NCBI GenBank assembly: GCA_040223615.1
Contig: JAVKFY010000038.1
Location: 1 to 27,323 of the forward strand
Source of the DNA: JAVKFY01 sp040223615
GTDB lineage: Bacteria; Pseudomonadota; Alphaproteobacteria; GCA-2731375
Direction of reading: 5' to 3'
Length of the DNA: 27,323 nucleotides
Part shown: positions 14,297 to 22,460 of the stretch, one piece after another
Numbering within the stretch: position 1 is the first letter of the stretch
How the letters are laid out: each line of letters opens with the position of its first letter
Notes under the pieces: generated by a model
What the model saw: the letters and a program-made list of their open reading frames with translations, nothing else
Databases searched by the model: none
Told to the model about the DNA's origin: nothing
Program-made: the position numbers and the translations under genes

Positions 14297-14467
14297 ATGA
14301 ACAAGGATCAGGTCAAAGGCAAGGCCAAGGACATCAAGGGCAAGGTCAAGGAGAAGGTCGGCGTGGCGACTGACGACCACGAGACCGAGGCCGAGGGCCA
14401 CGTCGAGCAGGCCGAGGGCAAGGTCCAGAAGGGCTACGGCGACGCCAAGGAAAAGGCCAAGAACTAG
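14297..14467 (+). CDS. CsbD family stress-response protein
   Basis: A 56-residue, lysine/glutamate-rich protein of the CsbD family: MNKDQVKGKAKDIKGKVKEK at the start, a middle GVATDDHETEAEGHVEQAEG and a terminal KVQKGYGDAKEKAKN, which is the full family pattern with its GKxKDxKGxVKEKxG repeat. CsbD proteins are abundant, highly charged and induced by general stress in many bacteria, with no enzymatic activity known. The ATG is preceded by GGAGG at 14284-14288. I found no clean stress-sigma promoter (see rejected items). It is convergent with the hydantoinase gene, with a palindrome between them. Confidence 0.9.
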   Translation: MNKDQVKGKAKDIKGKVKEKVGVATDDHETEAEGHVEQAEGKVQKGYGDAKEKAKN

Positions 14468-14538
14468 GCCCTGTCGCCCGAGATGGCCGGCGTCAGGCCG
14501 GCCGCGACGAACTCCTCTCCGAACTCACCGCTTCGTCG

Positions 14539-14559
14539 TGCCCGGGCCTGGCCCGGGCA
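14539..14559. terminator. Palindrome between convergent CsbD and hydantoinase genes
   Basis: TGCCCGGGCC at 14539-14548 and GGCCCGGGCA at 14550-14559 form a perfect 10-bp inverted repeat with a single central T. It lies in the 101-nt gap between the CsbD gene (plus) and the hydantoinase gene (minus). It could stop transcription from both sides, but no T-run follows, so a repeat-element origin is as likely. Confidence 0.5.
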
Positions 14560-14568
14560 TCTCGTTGC

Positions 14569-15999
14569 CTACAGCACCGGCCGGCTGAGCACGTCCGCGC
14601 CCACCTTGCGCTTCAGCAGCTGCCCATCCCGCAAGTCGCCCAGGAAATCGCCGTCGCGCATCATCACCTTGCCCCGTAGCACGGTCAGCGTGGGCCAGGC
14701 GGCGGCCTCGTAGCCCTCCCACGGCGTGTAGTCGCTCTCGTGCAGGCGCGCCGCCGTCACGGTGCGGCGTTCGGCCGGGTCGAGGACGACGATGTCGGCG
14801 TCGCTGCCGGCGGCCAGCGCGCCCTTCTTCGGATACATGCCCATGATCTTCGCCGCGTTGGTCGAAACCAGGTCGGTGAACTTGGCCAGGGTGTAGCCGC
14901 GCTTGGTCACCATCTCGGTGTACATCACCGACACCCGCGGCTCGCAGCCGGCATTGCCGCCCGTGACGTCGTCGACCTTGTGGCCCTGGGTCTTGGTCGA
15001 CAGCGTGCAGCAGATCTCGTCGGTGGCGATCGAGCTGATCGAGCCGCGCAGCTGGCCCTCCCACAGCGCGTCCTGGTCGGAGACTTCCTTGAGGCTCGGG
15101 TAGGTATGGTAGATCTGCCCGTTCGGCTCGCGATAGTGGTTGTGGGTGAACATCAGGTACTGGTGCAGCGTCTCGCCGTAAATCGGGAAGCCGCGCCCGC
15201 GCGCCGCCTCGATCGCCGCCACGCCGGTCGCCGCGGAGACGTGCATCATGTAGAGCGGCGTGCCGTCGACATGCTCGGCCAGGCGGATGATGCGGCGGAA
15301 GGACAGGTCCTCCGACATCGAATTGTGCACCTCGGCCATGTTCTCGAAGCCGGTGCGGCCCTCGCGCTCCAGCAGGTCGTACATGTGCATGACGATCTCG
15401 TCGTCCTCGGCGTGGATCGCGCCGATGCCGCCCTCGCGCTTGAGGACCTTGAACACCTCCCAGATGTGGCCGTGGTTGAGCTTGCGGCCCTTGCGGCTGG
15501 GGGTGATGTCGGTGGTGAAGATCTTGATCGAGGGGAAGCCGTCCTGGATCGCCTCGCCGATCTGCGGCAGCAGTTCCGGCGGGATCGCGCCCTGCAGCAT
15601 CACGTGGTAGCCGTAGTCGGCGTAGCACTTCTCGCGCCAGTCCTGCCGGCGCACGTTGATCGCTTCTTCCACTGTCTGGCCGGGGTTGACCACGGCGAAG
15701 TCGAGCAAGGTGGTGGTGCCGCCGTGGATCGCGGCGCGGCTGACCACGTCGGGCCCGTCCGACAGCCGCGCCTCGCCGCCGGCGAAGGCCGGAATGTGCC
15801 AGGCGGAGTGGATGTGCGGGTCGATGCCGCCGGGGATGACGATCTTCCCCTTCGCGTCGATCACCTCCGCCGCCTGGTCGTCGGCGATCTGGCCGGGTGC
15901 TGCGACGGCGGCGATCTGCTCGCCGGACACACAGATATCCCAGGCGCCGGTGCCCTGCGGCGTCACCACCTGGTCGCCGCGGATGATCAGATCGAACAT
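14569..15999 (-). CDS. hydA: D-hydantoinase / dihydropyrimidinase
   Basis: A 476-residue amidohydrolase matching the dihydropyrimidinase/hydantoinase family in length and motifs. The bimetal ligands are all present: His62 and His64 in GIDPHIHS, Lys159 in PSIKIFTTD (the carbamylated Lys position), His196 in AIHAEDDE, His253 in MMHVSA and Asp327 in IATDEI. The composite N- and C-terminal beta-sandwich (IVIPGG, DADIVVLDP) is intact. These enzymes hydrolyse cyclic amides such as 5,6-dihydrouracil or hydantoins in pyrimidine catabolism. The ATG at 15999 has GGGAGG 8 nt upstream. The Asp at 327 lies in ATDEI rather than the usual SDHCPF, so substrate specificity may differ. The MFS gene diverges 86 nt away. 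A decayed 3' copy lies downstream. Confidence 0.9.
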   Translation of the reverse strand: MFDLIIRGDQVVTPQGTGAWDICVSGEQIAAVAAPGQIADDQAAEVIDAKGKIVIPGGIDPHIHSAWHIPAFAGGEARLSDGPDVVSRAAIHGGTTTLLDFAVVNPGQTVEEAINVRRQDWREKCYADYGYHVMLQGAIPPELLPQIGEAIQDGFPSIKIFTTDITPSRKGRKLNHGHIWEVFKVLKREGGIGAIHAEDDEIVMHMYDLLEREGRTGFENMAEVHNSMSEDLSFRRIIRLAEHVDGTPLYMMHVSAATGVAAIEAARGRGFPIYGETLHQYLMFTHNHYREPNGQIYHTYPSLKEVSDQDALWEGQLRGSISSIATDEICCTLSTKTQGHKVDDVTGGNAGCEPRVSVMYTEMVTKRGYTLAKFTDLVSTNAAKIMGMYPKKGALAAGSDADIVVLDPAERRTVTAARLHESDYTPWEGYEAAAWPTLTVLRGKVMMRDGDFLGDLRDGQLLKRKVGADVLSRPVL

Positions 16000-16084
16000 G
16001 GTCAGGCCTCCCGTAACCCGGTTTCTGCGACTATGGTTGCGCCGACGCGCCGATCCGTCCAGCGCGCCGCAACCACGACACCGC

Positions 16085-17332
16085 ATGCCCGCCCGCGTCG
16101 CCATCGCCTTCTTCCTGTTCGCACTGCTGTTCGGCATCGGCCAGTTCCATCGCGTGTCGCTGGCGGTGATCGCCGGCGATCTGCAGACCGACCTGGGGCT
16201 GGGCGGCAATCTGCTCGGCATCTTCGGCGCCACCTTCTTCCTGGCCGGCGCGGCGGCGCAGATCCCGACCGGCATCCTGCTCGACCGCCTGGGGCCGCGC
16301 CGGACCGTGCCGCTGATCCTGCTGGTCGGCATCGCCGGCGCGCTGGTCCTGGCGGCGGCGAGCGACGCCAGCCAGGCGATCGTCGGCCGGGCGCTGGCCG
16401 GGTTCGGCGCCGCCGCCTCGGTGATGGGCGCCTACGTGGTGTTCGCGCGCTGGCTGCCGCCGGAACGGTTCGCGACCGTGGCCTCGCTGATGATCGCCTT
16501 CGGCTCGATTGGTGGACTGGTGGCGACGACGCCGCTGGCGCTGCTGCTGGAGCATGTCACCTGGCGCACGGTGTTCGTTGGCCTGGCGGTACTGACGGCC
16601 GGACTGGCGACGTGCGTGCTGCTGCTGGTGCGCGACACGCCGCCGGGCCTGCCTGTCGCGAAGGCGCCGGCCTCGCTGCGCGACTCGCTGCGTGGCCTGA
16701 TCGAGGTGTTCCGGGTGCCGGCCTTCTGGCCGATCGCGGCCGCCGGCTTCGTGCAATTCGGGCCGGTCACCGCGCTCTACGGCCTGTGGGCCGGACCCTA
16801 TCTGCACGACGTGCACGGGCTCTCGCTGGTCGAGCGCGGCCACGTGCTGATGGCGATGGCCATCGCCTCGCCGTTGGCGCTGACCTTCGTCGGACCGCTG
16901 GACCGGGTGTTCAACACCCGCAAGTGGCTGATCGTCGCGGTCATGCTGGGCGAGGCGGTGGTGATGGTCGGCCTTGGCGGCTTCGGCGAGCGTGGCTGGC
17001 TGGTCGCGGCCTGCGGCCTGGTGCTGGCCAACTGCCTGGCGACGCACTACGTGGTGCTGGCGGCGCATGTCCGCGCGGTGATGCCGGACTACCTGATCGG
17101 TCGCGCCAACACGGTGGTGAACATGATCGCGGCATTGGGCGTGGCGTTCGCCCAGATGGCCACCGGCGCGATCATCGACATATTGCCCGGCGCCGGCGGC
17201 GCGATCGGCAGCGTCGAGGCCTATCGCTGGATATTCTGGTTCCTGGCGGCGCTGCTGGTGTGCGCGACCGTGGGCTACCTGCCGGTGCGCGACGCGCCGC
17301 CGCGGCCTATATCATCCAGGGATGAGACCTGA
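16085..17332 (+). CDS. MFS transporter
   Basis: A 415-residue membrane protein with about 12 hydrophobic segments, the standard major facilitator layout. Motif A appears after the second segment as GILLDRLGPRRTV, and the loop at ARWLPPERFATVASLMIAFGS is the typical segment-4/5 region. The nearest flavour by eye is the anion/NarK-like or general ACS type, but the substrate cannot be assigned. The ATG at 16085 starts directly with a transmembrane segment (VAIAFFLFALLFGIGQF) and no strong Shine-Dalgarno is visible. The much longer in-frame extension overlaps the divergent hydantoinase and is rejected. Because it is divergent from the hydantoinase gene, transport of its substrate or product is a reasonable guess. 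The last 11 bases overlap the exonuclease gene start. Confidence 0.85.
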   Translation: MPARVAIAFFLFALLFGIGQFHRVSLAVIAGDLQTDLGLGGNLLGIFGATFFLAGAAAQIPTGILLDRLGPRRTVPLILLVGIAGALVLAAASDASQAIVGRALAGFGAAASVMGAYVVFARWLPPERFATVASLMIAFGSIGGLVATTPLALLLEHVTWRTVFVGLAVLTAGLATCVLLLVRDTPPGLPVAKAPASLRDSLRGLIEVFRVPAFWPIAAAGFVQFGPVTALYGLWAGPYLHDVHGLSLVERGHVLMAMAIASPLALTFVGPLDRVFNTRKWLIVAVMLGEAVVMVGLGGFGERGWLVAACGLVLANCLATHYVVLAAHVRAVMPDYLIGRANTVVNMIAALGVAFAQMATGAIIDILPGAGGAIGSVEAYRWIFWFLAALLVCATVGYLPVRDAPPRPISSRDET

Positions 17333-18320
17333 AGCGCTGCTGCATCCGACACCGGCCGGGCTGTATTGTCCGCCCGGCGATTTCCACGTCGATCCGGTCC
17401 GCGCCGTCGACCGCGCGGTGATCACGCATGGCCATGCCGACCACACGCGGCCGGGCCACAAGTCGGTGCTGGCGACGCCGGAGACCCTGGCCATCGCGCG
17501 GCTGCGCATGGGCGAGATGCCCGGCGAGGCGCTCAGCCATGGCGAGGTGAAGCGCGTCGGCGAGGTCGACGTGCGGCTGGTGCCGGCCGGCCATGTGCTG
17601 GGCAGCGCCCAGGTGGTGCTGGAATGGAACGGCCTGCGCATCGTCGTCTCCGGCGACTACAAGCGTTCGCCCGATCCGACCTGCCCGCCATTCGAGCCGG
17701 TCGACGCCGACGTCTTCGTCACCGAGGCGACCTTCGGCCTGCCGGTGTTCCATCATCCGCCGGCGGAAGCCGAGATCGCGCGGCTGCTGCACAGCCGGGA
17801 GGTGTTCGCGGACCGTTGCCACCTGGTCGGTGCCTACAGCCTGGGCAAGGCGCAGCGGGTAATCGCGCTGCTGCGCCTCGCGGGCTACGACCGGCCGGTG
17901 TGGCTGCACGGTGCGATGGTGGCGATGTGCGCACTCTATGAATCCTTCGGCGTCGAGCTGGGCGAGCTGCGCCACGTCGCCGAGGCACCGAAGGGCACCG
18001 ACTTTGCCGGCGAGATCGTGGTGGCGCCGCCATCGGCGCTTGGCGACCGCTGGTCGCGGCGGCTGGGCGATCCGGTCTGCGCCATGGCATCGGGCTGGAT
18101 GTCGATCCGCGCCCGGGCGCGGCAACGCGGTGCCGAGCTGCCGCTGGTGATCTCCGACCACGCCGACTGGGACGAGCTGACGCGGACCATCGACGAGGTG
18201 CCGTCGGCCGAGATCTGGGTCACGCACGGCCGCGAGGAGGCGCTGGTGCGCCACGCCAAGCTGGTCGGGCGCGAGGCCAGGGCGCTGTCGCTGGTCGGCT
18301 ACGAGGACGAGAGCGAATGA
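17322..18320 (+). CDS. Ligase-associated DNA damage response exonuclease (MBL fold)
   Basis: A 332-residue metallo-beta-lactamase-fold nuclease. It has the signature THGHADHTRPGH (His36, His38, Asp40, His41), a second metal segment PAGHVLGSAQ (98-107) and SGDYKRSPDPT further on, with SDHADW and THG near the C-terminus. This is the Exo member of the MPE-Lhr-Exo-Lig repair set, related to the SNM1/CPSF-73 group and acting as a DNA exonuclease. The start ATG lies inside the MFS gene's last codons (11-nt overlap) and the stop overlaps the GNAT start by ATGA. It is the first gene of the second arm of the repair cluster; helicase and PdeM are in the other. Confidence 0.92.
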   Translation: MRPEALLHPTPAGLYCPPGDFHVDPVRAVDRAVITHGHADHTRPGHKSVLATPETLAIARLRMGEMPGEALSHGEVKRVGEVDVRLVPAGHVLGSAQVVLEWNGLRIVVSGDYKRSPDPTCPPFEPVDADVFVTEATFGLPVFHHPPAEAEIARLLHSREVFADRCHLVGAYSLGKAQRVIALLRLAGYDRPVWLHGAMVAMCALYESFGVELGELRHVAEAPKGTDFAGEIVVAPPSALGDRWSRRLGDPVCAMASGWMSIRARARQRGAELPLVISDHADWDELTRTIDEVPSAEIWVTHGREEALVRHAKLVGREARALSLVGYEDESE

Positions 18321-18757
18321 CGATCCGCCTCGCCACCCAGGCCGACCTGCCTGCGATCCGGGCCGTCGCGCGCGCCGCCTACGCGATCTACGTGGAGCGC
18401 ATGGGGCGCGAGCCGGCGCCGATGGTGGCCGACTTCGCCAGCCAGATCGGCGAAGGCCAGGTACATGTGCTGGATGCCGATGGCGTCGCCGGCTACGCGG
18501 TGATCTACCCGCGCGGCGACCACCTGCACCTTGAGAATGTCGCGGTCGATCCGGGGCGACAAGGTCAGGGTATCGGGCGTCGGCTGCTGGATTTCGTCGA
18601 GCACGAGGCGCGCCGGCGCGGGCTGGCGGCGGTCGAGCTCTACACCAACATCCACATGACCGAGAACCAGCGGCTCTACCCGGCGCTGGGCTATGTCGAG
18701 ACCGGCCGGCGCACCGAGGATGGCTTCGCGCGGGTGTTCTACCGCAAGGCGGTGTGA
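18317..18757 (+). CDS. GNAT family N-acetyltransferase
   Basis: A 146-residue GNAT domain protein. The acetyl-CoA binding motif A is VAVDPGRQGQGIGRRLL (76-92, with the Q/R-x-x-G-x-G core), preceded by strand HLHLENVAVD and followed by EARRRGLAAVELYTN and a C-terminal LYPALGYVETGRR stretch. The acetyl acceptor is unknown. It overlaps the exonuclease gene by ATGA at its start and the ligase gene by a TGATG junction at its end, so the three are translated as a coupled unit. Its position between the exonuclease and the ligase suggests a link to DNA repair or to modification of a partner protein, but the family is broad and this is inference. Confidence 0.9.
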   Translation: MTIRLATQADLPAIRAVARAAYAIYVERMGREPAPMVADFASQIGEGQVHVLDADGVAGYAVIYPRGDHLHLENVAVDPGRQGQGIGRRLLDFVEHEARRRGLAAVELYTNIHMTENQRLYPALGYVETGRRTEDGFARVFYRKAV

Positions 18758-20319
18758 TGCAGGCCTTCGCGCGGCTGCTCGACGACCTCGCCTACCAGCC
18801 CCGGCGCAATGGCAAGCTGCGGTTGATCGCCGACTATTTCGGTCAGGCCCCCGACCCGGATCGCGGCTATGCGCTGGCGGCGCTGACCGGGCGGCTCGAT
18901 ATCGCGCATGCCAAGCCGGCGCTGATCCGGGCGCTGGTCGAGGATCGGGTCGATCCGGTGCTGTTCCGCCTCAGCTACGACTATGTCGGCGATCTGGCGG
19001 AGACCGTGGCGCTGATCTGGCCGGCGCGGCCGGGCGCCAATCGGGCGCCGGGACTGGCCGAGCTGATCGACGACTTGAACGCCACCGGCAAGGCGCAGAT
19101 GCCGGGGCGGATCGCCGGCCTGCTGGATGCGCTGGACGCCACCGGGCGCTGGGCGCTGATCAAGCTGATGACCGGCGCCATGCGTGTCGGGGTGTCGGCG
19201 CGGCTGGCGAAGACCGGCTTCGCCGCCTTCGGCGATCTCGACGTCGACCAGGTCGAGGAAGTCTGGCACGGCCAGAAGCCGCCGTTCGACGCCCTGTTCG
19301 CCTGGGCCGAGCGGCGCGGGCCGCAACCGCGCGCCGACACCGCGGGCGCGTTCCGGCCGGTGATGCTGGCGCATCCGCTGGACGAGGCGGACCTCGCCAG
19401 GTTCGATCCGGCGGATTTCGCGGCGGAGTGGAAGTGGGACGGCATCCGCGTGCAGGTCGCCGCCGGCCCTGGCCGCGTCTGCCTGTGGAGCCGCACCGGG
19501 GAGGATATCGGGCGGAGCTTTCCCGACCTGCTGGAGCGGATCGACTTCGCGGCGGTGTTGGACGGCGAGCTGCTGGTGATGCGCGACGGCGCGGCGGGGC
19601 CGTTCGGCGACCTGCAGCGCCGGCTCAACCGCAAGACGGTGTCGGCACCGCTGCTGCGCGACTATCCGGTCGGCGTTCGGCTCTACGACGTGCTGTTCGT
19701 CGGCGACGAGGACCTGCGCGCGCTGCCCTTCGCGGACCGGCGCCGGCGCCTGGAAGATTTCGTCGGCCAGGGCCGACCGGGCTTCGACCTCTCCGAGTTG
19801 GTGGATTTCGCGAGCTGGAATGAACTGGCCGAAAAACGCCTGGCGCCGGCGCCGGTCGGGATCGAGGGGCTGATGCTGAAGCGCCTGGACAGCGCCTATC
19901 TCGCCGGCCGGCCGAAGGGGCCGTGGTTCAAGTGGAAGCGCGATCCGCACCTCATCGACGCGGTGCTGCTCTACGCCCAGCGCGGCCACGGCAAGCGCTC
20001 GTCCTATTATTCCGACTACACATTCGGGGTGTGGCGCGACGATGAGCTGGTGCCGGTCGGCAAGGCCTATTTCGGCTTCACCGACGAAGAGCTGGCGCAG
20101 GTCGACAAGTGGGTGCGCCAGCACACTGTCAACCGCTTCGGTCCGGTGCGCGAAGTGACGCGCGAGCTGGTGCTGGAAGTTGCCTTCGAGGGCGTGCAGG
20201 TCTCCAAGCGCCACAAGTCCGGCCTGGCGATGCGCTTCCCGCGCATCAGCCGGATCCGCTGGGACAAGCCCGCGCACGAGGCCGACCGCATCGAGACGGT
20301 GGCGGCGCTGGCCAGCTAG
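18757..20319 (+). CDS. ATP-dependent DNA ligase, ligase-associated repair type
   Basis: A 520-residue ATP-dependent DNA ligase. The nucleophilic lysine is Lys226 in EWKWDGIR (motif I). Motif III-like DGELLVMRDG, motif IV GIEGLMLKR and motif V WFKWKRDP are all visible, and the OB domain ends in the motif VI region KSGLAMRFPRISRIRWDKP. The first 190 residues are an additional N-terminal helical DNA-binding domain (LIADYFGQ to WAERRG), the layout of the LigB-type enzymes of the MPE-Lhr-Exo-Lig set. It seals nicks using ATP. ATG at 18757 overlaps the GNAT stop; a GTG at 18754 is an equal-frame alternative. It ends with its stop overlapping that of the convergent TPR gene by four bases. Confidence 0.94.
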   Translation: MQAFARLLDDLAYQPRRNGKLRLIADYFGQAPDPDRGYALAALTGRLDIAHAKPALIRALVEDRVDPVLFRLSYDYVGDLAETVALIWPARPGANRAPGLAELIDDLNATGKAQMPGRIAGLLDALDATGRWALIKLMTGAMRVGVSARLAKTGFAAFGDLDVDQVEEVWHGQKPPFDALFAWAERRGPQPRADTAGAFRPVMLAHPLDEADLARFDPADFAAEWKWDGIRVQVAAGPGRVCLWSRTGEDIGRSFPDLLERIDFAAVLDGELLVMRDGAAGPFGDLQRRLNRKTVSAPLLRDYPVGVRLYDVLFVGDEDLRALPFADRRRRLEDFVGQGRPGFDLSELVDFASWNELAEKRLAPAPVGIEGLMLKRLDSAYLAGRPKGPWFKWKRDPHLIDAVLLYAQRGHGKRSSYYSDYTFGVWRDDELVPVGKAYFGFTDEELAQVDKWVRQHTVNRFGPVREVTRELVLEVAFEGVQVSKRHKSGLAMRFPRISRIRWDKPAHEADRIETVAALAS

Positions 20320-22028
20320 GGCGCCCGTTCGGCGGCGGCGCGGTAGAGCGCCATGTCCTGTGCGCAGAGCGTTTCGATGCGGGCGCGCAGGGCGGCGGGG
20401 ATCGGTTCGCGTTGGCTGGTCCGGTCGACGTTGTAGCTGGTGAGGCTGTCGGTCGGGATGCCGGCGGCCTCACCCAGCGCTGCGATGAACGCCGGCAGGC
20501 GCTCAGTGACGCCGACCAGCGCGAAATCGCGTTCCAGCGCCGCGATAGCCGGACCGGCCCTGTAGCCGCCGGAAACGTAGCGGCACTGTTGGTTCGCGCG
20601 CCGGCCGGCGCGGCGCTCCTGGAAGGCGACGTAGCTGTCCAGCGTGCCGAGCGCGGCGGCCGGACCGTCGTGCAGGAACGGATTGCGCGCCAGGTAGCGC
20701 CACGTCGAGTCCAGGCGCTCGACCGGATCGCGCAGCACCGTCACGAAGAGCGGATTGCCGTCCTCGAAACGCGCGAAGTCGCTGCGCTTGCCGTGGCCGC
20801 CGACGAAGTAGAGCGCGTCGGCGATCTCCGTCGGCATGGTGCGCAGGGCGGCGATCTCGCTGTCGCGGTCGACGCTCAGCGTGCGGGTTGGTGGATAGTG
20901 GCCGGCGAACAGGCCGTAGACCGTCGAGCCGCCGCACTTCGGGATATGCACGAAGATCACGCGTCGGGCGGGCGCTGCCATCTTCGGCTCCAATGCGACG
21001 GCCTCGCGCCAGGCGCGCGTGGCTTCCGGTGCGTTGGCGACCATCAGCGCGCGTGCCAGGTGCGTGCGTGCCGGCAGCGAGCGCGGCTCGAGCTCGGCGG
21101 CGCGGCGAAAGCAGGCCAGGGCCTCGGCCGCGTCGCCTTGGGCACGCCGCATCAGCCCGAGGTGCAGGTGTGGCGCCGAGGCGTCCGGCGCCCAGGCGAC
21201 GGCGTCGCGCAGCATCGCCTCAGCGGCGGCGTAGTCCGGCCGCTGGGCCAGCGCGATGGCCAGTTGCAGTGCCGCCTCGGCCCAGCGGGGCCGCAATTCA
21301 AGCGCTCGGCGCAACGCCTGGTCGGCGCCGCCGTACTCGCCGGCGGCCATCCGGGCGAGGCCGAGGTGCAGGCTGGCCTCGTCCCAGTTCGGCCTCAGCC
21401 TGAGCGTCTCGCCAAAGGCGTTGACCGCATCGACGGCGACGCCGTGAGCGAGCTGGATCGTACCCAGAGCGAACCAGGCCTCGGGCCAGTCGGGCCGCAG
21501 ATCGAGTGCGTCGCGGAACGCCGCCATCGCTTCGATGTCTCGTCCAGCGATTTGCCGCGCCGCGGCGAGATGATAGCTCGCCAGGTCCCAGTCGGGGCGC
21601 AGCCGTCGCGCCGTCTCGAAGGCTGCGATCGCGTCGTCGAGCTGGCCACATCGCTGACGGCAGACGCCGAGATTGAACCAGGCGTCGGCCCAGTCCGGCC
21701 GCAGCCGGGCGGCGGTCTGAAACGCAGCGGCTGCCGACGCGAACCCGCCGGTCTTCTGGTGCGCGTTGGCCAGGTGGAACCAGGCGTCGTCGCGCTCGGG
21801 CAGCAGGTCGCAGGCCCGTTGCAGCGACGCCACGGCGGCCTCCGGACGGTCCAGCTCGGCCAACACGATGCCGCGGCGCAGGTGCGCCCGGCCCATCCCG
21901 GGCCACAACTCGGCGGCCTCTGCGAAAGCCGACGCGGCGGCGTCGAGCCGATCGGCTTCCTGCAGGGCGACGCCACGCTGGAATTGCGCGCGTGCCTTGG
22001 CGCGATCTTCCGGTCGGGCATCGGACAT
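20316..22028 (-). CDS. TPR-sulfotransferase fusion protein
   Basis: A 570-residue protein. Residues about 10-350 are nine or ten TPR-like repeats, with recurring A-x-x-x-x-L-G and P-W-x-x-A-W patterns (RLRPDWADAWFNLG, LDLRPDWPEAWFALG). Residues about 357-570 are a sulfotransferase-family domain: PAPS 5'-phosphosulfate loop HIPKCGGST (361-369) and the 3'-phosphate site RDPVERLDSTWRYL (433-446). There is no signal peptide or transmembrane segment, so it is likely cytoplasmic. The TPR part may bind the acceptor protein or a glycan-carrying partner. The start at 22028 was taken because the next in-frame Met codons would extend into the region facing dnaN; its Shine-Dalgarno is weak. Acceptor unknown. 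Confidence 0.85.
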   Translation of the reverse strand: MSDARPEDRAKARAQFQRGVALQEADRLDAAASAFAEAAELWPGMGRAHLRRGIVLAELDRPEAAVASLQRACDLLPERDDAWFHLANAHQKTGGFASAAAAFQTAARLRPDWADAWFNLGVCRQRCGQLDDAIAAFETARRLRPDWDLASYHLAAARQIAGRDIEAMAAFRDALDLRPDWPEAWFALGTIQLAHGVAVDAVNAFGETLRLRPNWDEASLHLGLARMAAGEYGGADQALRRALELRPRWAEAALQLAIALAQRPDYAAAEAMLRDAVAWAPDASAPHLHLGLMRRAQGDAAEALACFRRAAELEPRSLPARTHLARALMVANAPEATRAWREAVALEPKMAAPARRVIFVHIPKCGGSTVYGLFAGHYPPTRTLSVDRDSEIAALRTMPTEIADALYFVGGHGKRSDFARFEDGNPLFVTVLRDPVERLDSTWRYLARNPFLHDGPAAALGTLDSYVAFQERRAGRRANQQCRYVSGGYRAGPAIAALERDFALVGVTERLPAFIAALGEAAGIPTDSLTSYNVDRTSQREPIPAALRARIETLCAQDMALYRAAAERAP

Positions 22029-22103
22029 CGCGGCATTAGACCGGCTGTGTCCGGGGCCGACAAGGCGATGGCGGGCATCGGCCGGAAGCCCTACATTACG
22101 GAC

Positions 22104-22280
22104 ATGCGAAGGATGGTGGCAGGGCTGCGCCGACACTTGCCCGCGGCGGTTGCCGTGGCAGTCGGCGCCGGGGTCGGACTGGCGGCCGCGGGCGCCGCCG
22201 CGCAGCCGTTGGGCGAGGCCTGGCAAGTGCATGTTTTGCCGGCCTTTTCCCGGCTGCTGACCACGTTTTTCTACTGCTGA
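22104..22280 (+). CDS. Possible small secreted peptide (58 residues)
   Basis: A short open frame with signal-peptide character: basic start MRRMVAGLRRHL, hydrophobic core PAAVAVAVGAGVGLAAAG and an AAAQP cleavage-like site, then about 22 residues ending in TTFFYC. It lies in the 432-nt gap between the TPR gene and dnaN and no clear Shine-Dalgarno precedes the ATG; an internal ATG at 22113 is an alternative. No family is recognised. The rest of the gap contains only the leader hairpins noted below. It may be non-coding. Confidence 0.3.
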   Translation: MRRMVAGLRRHLPAAVAVAVGAGVGLAAAGAAAQPLGEAWQVHVLPAFSRLLTTFFYC

Positions 22281-22372
22281 GAAAACCACGGATTCGGCCG
22301 CGCCGCGATGGTGTGGGCGGGGGTTTTCTGCTAAAGTCTGACCCCGTTTTCAGGATTCGCGGAAAGACTTCA

Positions 22373-22421
22373 TTCCCGCCCCGGAACGGGACGGGAAAAC
22401 CGGGCGTTCGCCCGGTATTTT
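22373..22421 (+). terminator. Two adjacent hairpins in the dnaN leader, the second terminator-like
   Basis: 22373-22397 forms an imperfect hairpin (TTCCCGCCCC with GGGACGGGAA, one mismatch). 22399-22406 ACCGGGCG pairs perfectly with 22409-22416 CGCCCGGT and is flanked by AAAA on the left and ATTTT on the right, the form of an intrinsic terminator or bidirectional stop. It ends 39 nt before the dnaN ATG. It could stop transcripts coming from upstream or attenuate dnaN. Confidence 0.55.
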
Positions 22422-22460
22422 ACCCAATCAGACAGGCAACTGGAATCGACCACGGACAGC

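Noticed and set aside
13784..14401. A 205-codon minus-strand open frame spanning the hydantoinase remnant and the VOC gene
   Set aside because: It chains three unrelated stretches: antisense CsbD, the hydantoinase remnant and antisense VOC. Only the remnant has homology, and it is frameshifted.
22029..22460. Possible replication origin upstream of dnaN
   Set aside because: No DnaA-box-like TTATCCACA sequences or AT-rich unwinding element seen, and dnaA is not adjacent.
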